A stretch of DNA of 14,044 nucleotides from Chitinophaga pinensis (GTDB taxonomy: Bacteria > Bacteroidota > Bacteroidia > UKL13-3). Below are positions 1 through 7,515 of this stretch, piece by piece. The notes under the pieces are model-generated. The model did not search any database and was not told the DNA's origin. It was given only the letters and a program-made list of their open reading frames with translations. The position numbers and the translations under genes were made by a program. The first letter of the stretch is position 1. Each line of letters begins with the position of its first letter. The DNA is taken from positions 1 to 14,044 of the forward strand of contig CAMCJW010000046.1 of assembly GCA_945875195.1 (NCBI GenBank), in the 5' to 3' direction.

Positions 1-1581
1 TTGAATAAAAGCAGATAGTTTTTTGTTATAACGATAATCAATTCCAAAGTTAAGGTCAACAAATGGGTTCATTTTAAAGTCATTACTAACTACAGAGCCA
101 TCTGTTCTTTTTGCGTCTAATCTGCCATAGCGCAATCCCCAATAAATGATATCCAATTTAACAAGGAATTTATCAGAGATATTATAGGTACTATTCAATT
201 TAGTTTCAAATTGTGGTCGGGTATAAGGTTGTGCCACATTTGTAAGTTTGTAGTTTAAAATATTTGCAATAATCCCCATTCTAAACTTTTCATTCCATTG
301 ATGTTGCAGTCCAATAGAAATGGTTGATAGCTTAGATTTTCCTGTGTCATAAACCAGAATTTGTTCTGCTGTAGCCGAATCTGTGCTGTAGAAAGTTAGG
401 TTTTCAATTTTGGCCGCATTGAAAGAAATGAGGAAACTAGTTTGTTGGCCTAACTCGCCTTTAAATCCAAAATAAGCTTCAAGGTTATGGCTGGTATTTC
501 TAAGTGTCATTTGGTTTACAAATGGGTTCTCAGTCCAAACACTTCTATAGGTAATAGGATCAAGCCAACCAGTTAAACCACCATAAACGGTGAGTTTGTT
601 TTTAATAATATGGTAAGCCCCTTCAGCCTTTGGATAGAAATGGAATGTTGAAATAGTTGAATCGCTATTGATGGTTGAATTAAACCCTGCTTTGAGATAG
701 AAATTTTCTGAATTCATGAACAACTGAGGGTTTAAATCAAAATAAATCCTTTGGTAATTGTAATAATCTCCAGCAGTATTTTTAATCATATTATTGTTGA
801 ACCTAAGTCCTGTTACCAACTCAAAAGGAAGGTCTGTATTTTGTTTAGAAATTCTGCCTTTTAAAGCAAAGTCATTTTCCTTAAATCCTCCTAAATTATT
901 GAAATTGTAATAATTTAAATCTACCTTATACAATAAGCCAGCACTGTCTTTAGAGTAATTTTGGTAATTGGTTTTAATGTCAACCAATTGATAAATAAAC
1001 TTTGGGTCTTGGCTCAATGTTAAGGCATCATTAGGCGCACCATATAGGTTCACCCTATTTCTATGGTAATAAGCATCTGCGCCTAGCACACCTTTTGCAA
1101 TAAATTTTTTGACATATCCATAGGCAGTATTGTTTGAAAAGTTATTGTAATTCTCATCGCCATTACCAGAAAGATGTTTAACAAATAAGCCGGCCTGATA
1201 ATTTTTGTTTCTTGTAGTATTTAGGTAGGCTTCAAAAAGTGGCATATTAAAATTCCCATAACCAATTTTTATATAATTACCTCTCAATTTTGGGAGCAAC
1301 ATTGTACCTAAGCTCAAGGGTTTAATGGTATAAATGGTAGGTTGAACATGATATTGTGCGTTGGGCAGCGAATAGCTAAAAATTGGTTTAACATATTCTG
1401 GTTTTTCAGGATTTGGGTTAACGGGTATTTTTATGGCTTCGGATAAAACAGGTTTAAAGTTCTTTATAACTTCAATTTGATTGTCTTTGATAAGGCTGTC
1501 ATTTCTTTGGGCCCAAGCATTTGGCATTGCCATAAGCAGGATTCCTAACAATGAAAAAATATAATTCTTAACTGATTTCAT
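1..1581 (-). CDS. Outer-membrane beta-barrel protein, often labelled TonB-dependent receptor-like (C-terminus cut by window edge)
   Basis: I read this gene directly on the minus strand: ATG at 1581-1579, then 527 uninterrupted codons to the window edge. Residues 1-24 form a signal peptide (hydrophobic core SLLGILLMAMPNAWA, cleavage before QRND). A short linker follows with IEVIKNFKPVLSEA and a Pro/Lys-rich stretch, then LPKLRGNYIKIGYGNFNMPL, which starts a long run of alternating aromatic/polar strands typical of an outer-membrane barrel. I see no plug domain or carboxypeptidase-like domain, so the usual 'TonB-dependent receptor' label is doubtful. From memory, proteins with this VxKxxKPxLSEA head and LPK-x4-YxKxGxGN motif are common in Bacteroidota and run about 550-600 aa, so little is missing. 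It starts 2 bp after the TPR gene and is surely co-transcribed with it. Function is unknown; an envelope complex with the TPR protein is an inference. Confidence 0.8.
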   Translation of the reverse strand, partial: MKSVKNYIFSLLGILLMAMPNAWAQRNDSLIKDNQIEVIKNFKPVLSEAIKIPVNPNPEKPEYVKPIFSYSLPNAQYHVQPTIYTIKPLSLGTMLLPKLRGNYIKIGYGNFNMPLFEAYLNTTRNKNYQAGLFVKHLSGNGDENYNNFSNNTAYGYVKKFIAKGVLGADAYYHRNRVNLYGAPNDALTLSQDPKFIYQLVDIKTNYQNYSKDSAGLLYKVDLNYYNFNNLGGFKENDFALKGRISKQNTDLPFELVTGLRFNNNMIKNTAGDYYNYQRIYFDLNPQLFMNSENFYLKAGFNSTINSDSTISTFHFYPKAEGAYHIIKNKLTVYGGLTGWLDPITYRSVWTENPFVNQMTLRNTSHNLEAYFGFKGELGQQTSFLISFNAAKIENLTFYSTDSATAEQILVYDTGKSKLSTISIGLQHQWNEKFRMGIIANILNYKLTNVAQPYTRPQFETKLNSTYNISDKFLVKLDIIYWGLRYGRLDAKRTDGSVVSNDFKMNPFVDLNFGIDYRYNKKLSAFIQ

Positions 1582-1583
1582 AT

Positions 1584-4500
1584 TTATTTGTTATCATTTT
1601 GTTTAATCCTAAATTCAATTTGTTTTTGAGATTCGGCATTTTGCTTTTTCTCTAATTCTTCAATTTCTGACAACCTGGTTTTGCATTGAGAAATAATTTC
1701 CAGTCCATCGTAATTATCAATTAAACTTTGTAAGGTAGCCTTAGCTTGAAAGAAATCATTTTGTTTGATATAGGTATCGGCAAGCAGCACAAATCCTTTA
1801 GCTACCCATGCATCAAAAGCACTAAATTTATCATTCAATTCAAAAATTGTTTTTTGAGATTGTTTGTATTCTTTCTTGCTAAATTGGATAAAAGCAATAC
1901 CATATTTCGCCTCTGCTCCATAAATATTTTTAGTTTCTTTTAGCACAGCATTGAACGCACTTTGAGCCGAATCAAGCTTATTATTCTTTAGGTAATATCT
2001 ACCTAAATACGTTTGCGCTTCAATGATTCCATCTTTTTGAGAAATTCCTGAATAAAGATAGCGTTGCGAAACCATAGCTGCCGAGTCTATTTTATTTTGA
2101 TAGGCACAAGTTCTCATTTGCCCTAACAATGCTACTTGTAGGTTATCCCTATTGCTGGCAATGCGCTCTAATGCAGCAAAATATTCAAAGGCCTTATCAT
2201 AATTTTTTCGCATGTTCAACAACACTGCGCTCTGCCTTGTGCATCTCTCCGAATATTCACTTCTTAAAGAATTGGCAACATATTCATAGCACACCAATGC
2301 CTCATCATATTTTTTTTGTTTATAGTCGCTTTCTGCTTTGTAATAATTGGCTTTTAGTATAAAATAACCACCGGGGAAACGGCTAATATATGAACCAAAG
2401 CCTTTGCTAGATTTTTCGTAATTTTCTTTTTGATACAAGTTGAAAGCAGATTCATAACTCAATGAATCTTGGGTAGAGGCTGATACAATTACATTGGGTA
2501 ATACTCTGATAAAGTTCAGGTATTCTTCACCTTTACCCTGGTTTACAAAAATGTTTTGAACCATTGGCAGGGCTTCTCTTGCCTCTTCACTATTTGGATA
2601 ATTGGTTATCAATGTTTTTATTTCTTCCAATGCCTCATCATCACGCTTTGTATTGAATAATGCCAATGATTTGTTTAAAATAGATTTTCTCAAATAAATT
2701 GACCTTGGGTAATTGGCAATAAGAGATTGAAACGAGGTAATGGCCATTTCATAGTTCTCGGATTTTAAATAAATATCAGCTAATTCAAAAACAGCATCAT
2801 CTATATAGGGAGATTTAGGGTAGTTCTTTTCCAATGTTTTTAAGGCCGTAATCTTCTCTTCATTTCTGCCTAAAACCCCAAGTATCATTGCTTTTTGGTA
2901 CAAGCCATAATCTGCACCGTTGAGTTCTTTCTGACCCAAAATGGTATAGTATTCAATTGCTTTATTGTAGTTTTTGTCTGCAAAATAACAATCTGCAGTT
3001 CTCAAAACAGCATCAGTATAAACCTCAGGATTGGAAGGTGTTTTTTCTGCATTTAAGTAGGTTGAAAATGCCTCAACAGCTTTTCCATATTGTTCCATTC
3101 TTAAATGAACGTAGCCTTCGTTGTAAAAAGACTGATTGTAAAATCTTGTTTCCTTAACGGCGACATTACTTTGGAATTTATGTAAATTTTCTAAAGCCAA
3201 TTTATTTTGTTGGTCTTTGTAATCTAATTCAGCCAACCAAAAATAGGAGAGGCCTTTTATTTTATTATCATGGTTCTCTTCTGATGATTTTAAAAAGTAG
3301 TCATGCGCTTCCTTATAGTTGTTATTCAGGTATAATTCTTCTGCTCTATAATAGGTTACTCTTTGCAAATTGATTAAATCTTGCTTGCTTGGTTTTTTAA
3401 TTCCCTCAAGAATTTTAATGGATTCTTTGTAGTTTTTTGCATTCAGCAACAAGTTACCTAAATTACCTCTGGCTTCCTCTGTGTATTCACTTTGAGGATA
3501 GTATTCCAATAGTTTTACATACCTCGTCATGGCAAATCCTTGTAGGTTTAAATCGTCTGAAACCTTTGCAGAAAAAAACAATGCCGATTCTGCAAGTACG
3601 CCTGTTGTATCGTAAACGTAGCAATTTTCAAAAGCCGCCCTAGCTGCAGTTTTGTTGTTGAGTTTGAGGTAAGAATTTGCTAAACCAAATTGCACATAAG
3701 GGCTAATGGTATCTGATTTTTTAGTAACTTTTAAAAATTGGCTGATTGCCTTTTCATCTTGGTTGTTTTTTGCATAGCAATATCCCAACATATAATAGTC
3801 GTTTTCGCTAGGAACTATTGGAGCGGCGCTCATGAATTTTTCGAGGTGAGGAATTGCAGCGGTATATTCTTTTAATTGATAATGCGATTGACCAACCATA
3901 CCTGCAACATCATTGGCCACCTCTTGGTTGGTAATGGTGTCGCTAAAACTTATTACCTCTTTATATTGCTTGCGTACAAAATAAATTTGTGCGATATAAA
4001 CACTGGCTAAAGGACCAAAAGTTTTGTGGTATTTTATTCTAGCAAAATGCTCTAAGGCTTCGTCGTAGGCCCCAGATTTATAACATACATAGCCGTAATA
4101 ATAATTTGCAGGATCATAGTATTTACTTTTCTCATCTTTGATAGGCTTAAAGGCGTTTTTGGCGTCCTCAAACCTCTCTAATTTAAACAAGGAGTACCCA
4201 TAAATAAAATGAAATTCTTTTAATTCTGGTCCTGTTAAATATTCGGTTTGAACCAAATCCAATTTTGCAACTGCCTGCTTATTGTTTTTATTTCTATAAT
4301 GTAATTTACCCAATTGAAACATGGCTAATTTAGCGCGTGTATTGTCTGGATATTTATTGATTATTTGGTTCAACAATGACTCTGCATCTGGATTAAACAA
4401 TTCCATTGCACAAACGGCAGCATAATACTGTGAATTAATTTGGTTGAGAGGTTGCTGTGTTAATTTTGCATACCAATCAAAGTGCTTTTGAGCGGCAGCA

Positions 4501-4706
4501 AATTTCTCCTTATCAAAAAGTTCAAGGCCTCTATTGTAATACCTTATTTCGTCGGTGTAGTTAAAAGTTTGTTGGGCTTTTATGCGATGATTGCATAAAA
4601 TTAAAAAAAGAATAACTACTAAAAGCCTACCCAAAATCCACAATAGATTTTGAGACCATTCCTTATCCCTAAGGAGGTTATTTTTATTTATTTGTAGATT
4701 TCGCAT
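1584..4706 (-). CDS. Large secreted tetratricopeptide-repeat protein (about 1040 aa)
   Basis: The protein is built almost wholly of TPR-like helical hairpins. I count about 20, with recurrent cores such as GYVCYKSGAYDEALEHFARI, ADCYFADKNYNKAIEYYTIL and ADIYLKSENYEMAITSFQSL, several followed by NYP-x-S as in BamD/YbgF-type TPRs. It ends in a charged, Gln/Lys-rich tail. I chose the ATG at 4706: the hydrophobic stretch LLWILGRLLVVILFLILC is then residues 21-38, followed by a KAQ cleavage-like site, so it works as a signal peptide. The upstream in-frame ATG at 4781 would bury this segment at about residue 46. The residue before the Cys is Leu, so it is not a good lipobox. A periplasmic scaffold role is likely but inferred from fold alone; no catalytic motif is visible. 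The outer-membrane barrel gene follows after 2 bp and an ArsC-like gene precedes it. Confidence 0.85.
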   Translation of the reverse strand: MRNLQINKNNLLRDKEWSQNLLWILGRLLVVILFLILCNHRIKAQQTFNYTDEIRYYNRGLELFDKEKFAAAQKHFDWYAKLTQQPLNQINSQYYAAVCAMELFNPDAESLLNQIINKYPDNTRAKLAMFQLGKLHYRNKNNKQAVAKLDLVQTEYLTGPELKEFHFIYGYSLFKLERFEDAKNAFKPIKDEKSKYYDPANYYYGYVCYKSGAYDEALEHFARIKYHKTFGPLASVYIAQIYFVRKQYKEVISFSDTITNQEVANDVAGMVGQSHYQLKEYTAAIPHLEKFMSAAPIVPSENDYYMLGYCYAKNNQDEKAISQFLKVTKKSDTISPYVQFGLANSYLKLNNKTAARAAFENCYVYDTTGVLAESALFFSAKVSDDLNLQGFAMTRYVKLLEYYPQSEYTEEARGNLGNLLLNAKNYKESIKILEGIKKPSKQDLINLQRVTYYRAEELYLNNNYKEAHDYFLKSSEENHDNKIKGLSYFWLAELDYKDQQNKLALENLHKFQSNVAVKETRFYNQSFYNEGYVHLRMEQYGKAVEAFSTYLNAEKTPSNPEVYTDAVLRTADCYFADKNYNKAIEYYTILGQKELNGADYGLYQKAMILGVLGRNEEKITALKTLEKNYPKSPYIDDAVFELADIYLKSENYEMAITSFQSLIANYPRSIYLRKSILNKSLALFNTKRDDEALEEIKTLITNYPNSEEAREALPMVQNIFVNQGKGEEYLNFIRVLPNVIVSASTQDSLSYESAFNLYQKENYEKSSKGFGSYISRFPGGYFILKANYYKAESDYKQKKYDEALVCYEYVANSLRSEYSERCTRQSAVLLNMRKNYDKAFEYFAALERIASNRDNLQVALLGQMRTCAYQNKIDSAAMVSQRYLYSGISQKDGIIEAQTYLGRYYLKNNKLDSAQSAFNAVLKETKNIYGAEAKYGIAFIQFSKKEYKQSQKTIFELNDKFSAFDAWVAKGFVLLADTYIKQNDFFQAKATLQSLIDNYDGLEIISQCKTRLSEIEELEKKQNAESQKQIEFRIKQNDNK

Positions 4707-4807
4707 GAACTGATTACAACTGCTAACGAATCTAGTTGTAATGGCATAGTCAATGCTTTGGGAATTATCCCCATTTGCCACTTTTGTTATGGGTAATGGG
4801 TGAATGA

Positions 4808-5194
4808 TTAGACACTATTTTTAGTCTTTTGGAGCGTTTTTTGGCGATTAAGCAATTTTGCTTCCCACTCTGCATCGTTAAATCCAAGTAGTAGCAGGCT
4901 TTCGTTTTCTACGATAGGCCTTTTAATCATTGAGGTGTTTTGTTGCATCAATAGGATGCCAGAATCATCAACTAAGCATGCTGATTTTTCAGAATCACTT
5001 AGTTTCTTAAAGGTTGTGCCTTTTGTATTAATGAGTAAATCTATCGGGTAAAATTTCAACCAGATTTTGATATTTTTTACTGTTATTCCTAATTTTTTGT
5101 AATCATGAAATTCATAGTCAATATTGTTCTCATTTAGCCAATTAAAGGCTTTTTGCATGGTATTGCAATTTTTGATACCATATATTTTTATCAT
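4808..5194 (-). CDS. ArsC/Spx family (YffB-like) thioredoxin-fold protein
   Basis: This 128-aa protein starts MIKIYGIKNCNTMQKAFNWL and contains YEFHDYKK, LLINTKGTTFKKL and MIKRPIVE in the order and spacing of E. coli YffB, a glutathione/thiol-linked relative of arsenate reductase. Cys10 sits at the ArsC active-site position and Arg92 in KRP matches the conserved Arg. The motif is C-N-T-M, so it lacks the CXXC redox pair of Spx; no second obvious resolving Cys is near it. True arsenate reduction is not shown. I chose the ATG at 5194, which gives the family's normal N-terminus. In-frame ATGs at 5200 and 5215 exist, but the latter directly abuts the U-tract of the upstream terminator. The gene lies upstream of and in line with the TPR gene and may share its transcript; a functional link between them is not evident. 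Confidence 0.87.
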   Translation of the reverse strand: MIKIYGIKNCNTMQKAFNWLNENNIDYEFHDYKKLGITVKNIKIWLKFYPIDLLINTKGTTFKKLSDSEKSACLVDDSGILLMQQNTSMIKRPIVENESLLLLGFNDAEWEAKLLNRQKTLQKTKNSV

Positions 5195-5215
5195 GTTCAT
5201 GTTAATTATCACCAT

Positions 5216-5250
5216 AAAAAGAGGGCAAAATGTGTTACAAATTGCCCTCT
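5216..5250 (-). terminator. Rho-independent terminator of the GH97 gene
   Basis: Arms GAGGGCAA (5221-5228) and TTGCCCTC (5242-5249) pair perfectly, with a 13-nt loop and one further A-T pair outside. On the minus-strand transcript the hairpin is followed by five U (complement of 5216-5220). It sits about 20 bp after the GH97 stop. No T-run follows on the plus strand, so it acts in one direction only. Confidence 0.85.
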
Positions 5251-5269
5251 CAAAATTGTTTGATTTAAA

Positions 5270-7384
5270 TTATTTTTTAGGAAATGCACTTATCGCAAAA
5301 CCGCCACCTTTGGCAACATTCACTTTCAATTTGGTTTTATTGTTCACTGTTAATTTTTCAATAACATAAGCCTCCGGATTTTCATCCCAACTGGCGGTTG
5401 GCGCATCTTTATAAATAGTAATTTCGTATTTTTTACCTTTTTCTAGGAAGCTAAAATCTACTATCATTTCTCTGGAATCTTGGTCTGTGATACCACCAAT
5501 GAACCAATTGTTGGTGCCTTTGGCTTTTCTTGCAATGGCAAGGTAGTCGCCAGGTTCGGCCAAAAGTACTTTGGTATCATCCCAATCAACAGCAACATCT
5601 TTTATAAACTGAAATGCATCTGGTTTGGCCAAATAGTTTTCAGGTAAATCTGTAGCCATTTGAACAGGACTATAAAGAGTAACATAGAGTGCTAACTGTT
5701 TGGTTAATGTGGTATGAACTTGTTCTTTTGCTCCAGGAACATAATAGCTTTTTTTAATTTTAAAAATACCCGGTGTATAATCCATAGGTCCTCCCATTAA
5801 GCGTGTAAATGGCAAAATGGTCTCATGTTCAGGAGGATTTCCTTCGCTCCAAAAATTAAACTCTTGTCCGCGAGCGGCTTCTGCGGCCATAAAATTAGGG
5901 TAAGTTCTGTGCAAGCCCGTAGGTCGAACAGGTTCATGTGCAACCACCATGATATTATAATTTGCAGCTTTTGAAATGGCTCGGTTGTAGTGGTTAACCA
6001 TCCATTGCCCATCATGGTATTCTCCTCTTGGAATGATTTTACCTACATAGCCAGATTTAAGGGCATTGCTACCATAGGCATTCATTTGGCGGTAGGCTGT
6101 GTCCATCCAACGCTCGTAATTTGTGGCACTACCACTTGTTTCGTGGTGTGTTATAATTCCCACACCTTTGCTTCTCGCATATTGGTTCAAACCTTTTACA
6201 TCAAAATCTGGGTAAGGGGTAACTAAGTCAAATACATCTTCTTTCCATTTGCCAAACCAATCTTCCCAACCTGTATTCCAACCCTCTACTAAAACACCGC
6301 CAAAGCCGTTGCTTGCAGCAAAATCAATGTATTTTTTTGTATTTTCATTGGTTGCACCATGTTTGGTTTTCTTGGCCATTTTACCATCACTTCCTGCATC
6401 AGAAGCCGATTGCTGTCCGGCATAATCCCAAGTAGATATCCCTAAATGCATCTCAAGCCAAATGCCAACATATTTCATTGGTTTGATAAAGGAAGGGTCT
6501 TTTATTTTGGAAGGTTCATTTAGGTTTAAAATCATTTTAGAGGCAATAATTTCTCTGGCATCATCACTTACTACAATGGTGCGCCAAGGTGTTTGGGTAG
6601 GTGCTCTCATGTAGGCTTTGTTGCCAACGGCATCTGGAGCTAGCGTGGTTGTTGCATTAAAAGTACCTACATCAAATTTAAGATCCATACAAGGATAATT
6701 AATCAGTGCTGCCTCATGAATACTCATGTATATGCCATCTGCAGATTTTGCCATTAAGGGCGTTTGAACAAAGGCACCCTGAATAGGAGTGGCGGTAAAA
6801 ATTGCCCCATCTCTCTTTTTGGCCATTTTTTCTATTTCTGAAATTTTTGAGGTGTAGTAATTGTATTCATTGGTATCAAAATCACCCGGCATCCAAAATA
6901 TTTTATGGTCGCCATTTAAATTAAAAGAGCTTAATTCCTCCTCAATAATAAAATGCTGTAAGTTTTCTTGTTCAGGAAATTCATATCTAAAACCTAAACC
7001 ATCCTCATAAATTTTGAAGACAATTTTCAATAAATGAGGCTTAGTAGCGTTATCCTTTAAGGTAACAAGCAATTGGTTGTATTTATTTTCTATGTTTTTT
7101 GTTTCACCCCAAACTGGTTGCCAAGTTTCATTAAATGCGGAGTTTTCAACTGTAACAATTGAATAGCCTGAGCCAAAATCTGGCATATCCTTTATCTTAA
7201 AACCCAAGGACGATTCCTCTACCACAGGCTTTCCTTTATAGCTTAATGAATAGGTAGGTTGTCCGTTAATAAGTGTAAATGTTAGTTTTACTTTTTCGCT
7301 GGGCGAACCAAGGGAGTGGGTTTGCGAATAAGCGTTTAATCCTGAAACAAGCAATGCACAAAACAGGTAAATTAATTTTTTCAT
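5270..7384 (-). CDS. susB: GH97 alpha-glucosidase, SusB-like, periplasmic
   Basis: This is a 704-aa glycoside hydrolase family 97 enzyme, close to the 738 aa of Bacteroides thetaiotaomicron SusB. It has a signal peptide (1-20, LIYLFCALLVSGLNAYS) without a lipobox Cys at the cleavage site, an N-terminal beta-sandwich to about residue 280, a (beta/alpha)8 barrel at about 300-590 and a C-terminal beta domain. Glu415 (HHETSG), Glu484 (HEPVRPTG), Glu502 (AAEAARG) and Glu508 (RGQEFN) have the same spacing (+69, +18, +24) as SusB Glu439, Glu508, Glu526 and Glu532. These are the calcium/catalytic residues of the inverting GH97 type, so this should be an inverting exo-alpha-glucosidase releasing glucose from imported maltooligosaccharides. 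SusB Glu194 may correspond to Glu173. The gene is flanked by terminators and lies in the same locus as susC/susD-like genes. The family call is firm; the exact linkage specificity is inferred. Confidence 0.95.
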   Translation of the reverse strand: MKKLIYLFCALLVSGLNAYSQTHSLGSPSEKVKLTFTLINGQPTYSLSYKGKPVVEESSLGFKIKDMPDFGSGYSIVTVENSAFNETWQPVWGETKNIENKYNQLLVTLKDNATKPHLLKIVFKIYEDGLGFRYEFPEQENLQHFIIEEELSSFNLNGDHKIFWMPGDFDTNEYNYYTSKISEIEKMAKKRDGAIFTATPIQGAFVQTPLMAKSADGIYMSIHEAALINYPCMDLKFDVGTFNATTTLAPDAVGNKAYMRAPTQTPWRTIVVSDDAREIIASKMILNLNEPSKIKDPSFIKPMKYVGIWLEMHLGISTWDYAGQQSASDAGSDGKMAKKTKHGATNENTKKYIDFAASNGFGGVLVEGWNTGWEDWFGKWKEDVFDLVTPYPDFDVKGLNQYARSKGVGIITHHETSGSATNYERWMDTAYRQMNAYGSNALKSGYVGKIIPRGEYHDGQWMVNHYNRAISKAANYNIMVVAHEPVRPTGLHRTYPNFMAAEAARGQEFNFWSEGNPPEHETILPFTRLMGGPMDYTPGIFKIKKSYYVPGAKEQVHTTLTKQLALYVTLYSPVQMATDLPENYLAKPDAFQFIKDVAVDWDDTKVLLAEPGDYLAIARKAKGTNNWFIGGITDQDSREMIVDFSFLEKGKKYEITIYKDAPTASWDENPEAYVIEKLTVNNKTKLKVNVAKGGGFAISAFPKK

Positions 7385-7446
7385 ATTGGGTTCAATTTTA
7401 ATGGTGAAATATAGGAGAATAAAATATCAACTACAATTACTTGTAA

Positions 7447-7454
7447 CAAACTGA
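7447..7454 (-). promoter_or_regulatory. Possible -7 box for the GH97 gene
   Basis: Read on the minus strand this is TCAGTTTG, a 7/8 match to the Bacteroidota -7 consensus TAnnTTTG, leaving a leader of about 55-60 nt before the ATG at 7384. It lies just inside the terminator of the upstream gene, where a separate promoter is expected. No good -33 TTG is found at the right distance because that position falls in the terminator hairpin, so this is weak. Confidence 0.22.
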
Positions 7455-7465
7455 TAAAAATAGGC

Positions 7466-7500
7466 AAAAAAAAGCCCTCCGTTGCGGGAGGGCTTTTTTG
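7466..7500 (-). terminator. Strong rho-independent terminator, potentially bidirectional
   Basis: Arms AAGCCCTCC (7472-7480) and GGAGGGCTT (7487-7495) form a perfect GC-rich stem with a 6-nt loop (GTTGCG); flanking A and T runs extend the pairing. On the minus-strand transcript it ends in a run of eight U (complement of 7466-7473), and on the plus strand in six T (7494-7499). It lies 16 bp beyond the stop of the T9SS protein gene and terminates it, separating it from the GH97 gene. Confidence 0.92.
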
Positions 7501-7515
7501 TAATTGCATTTATAA

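Noticed and set aside
4671..4680. AAGGAGGTTA, a strong Shine-Dalgarno-like sequence on the plus strand
   Set aside because: It lies inside the minus-strand TPR gene (codons for LLRD) and no plausible plus-strand gene follows it.
4808..5194. Annotation as a true arsenate reductase (arsC)
   Set aside because: The sequence follows the YffB subgroup closely, and no ars genes (arsB, acr3, arsR) are nearby.
7441..7449. TTGTAACAA palindrome upstream of the GH97 gene as a regulator site
   Set aside because: It has only 4-base arms around one base, with no second copy near susC or the T9SS protein gene.
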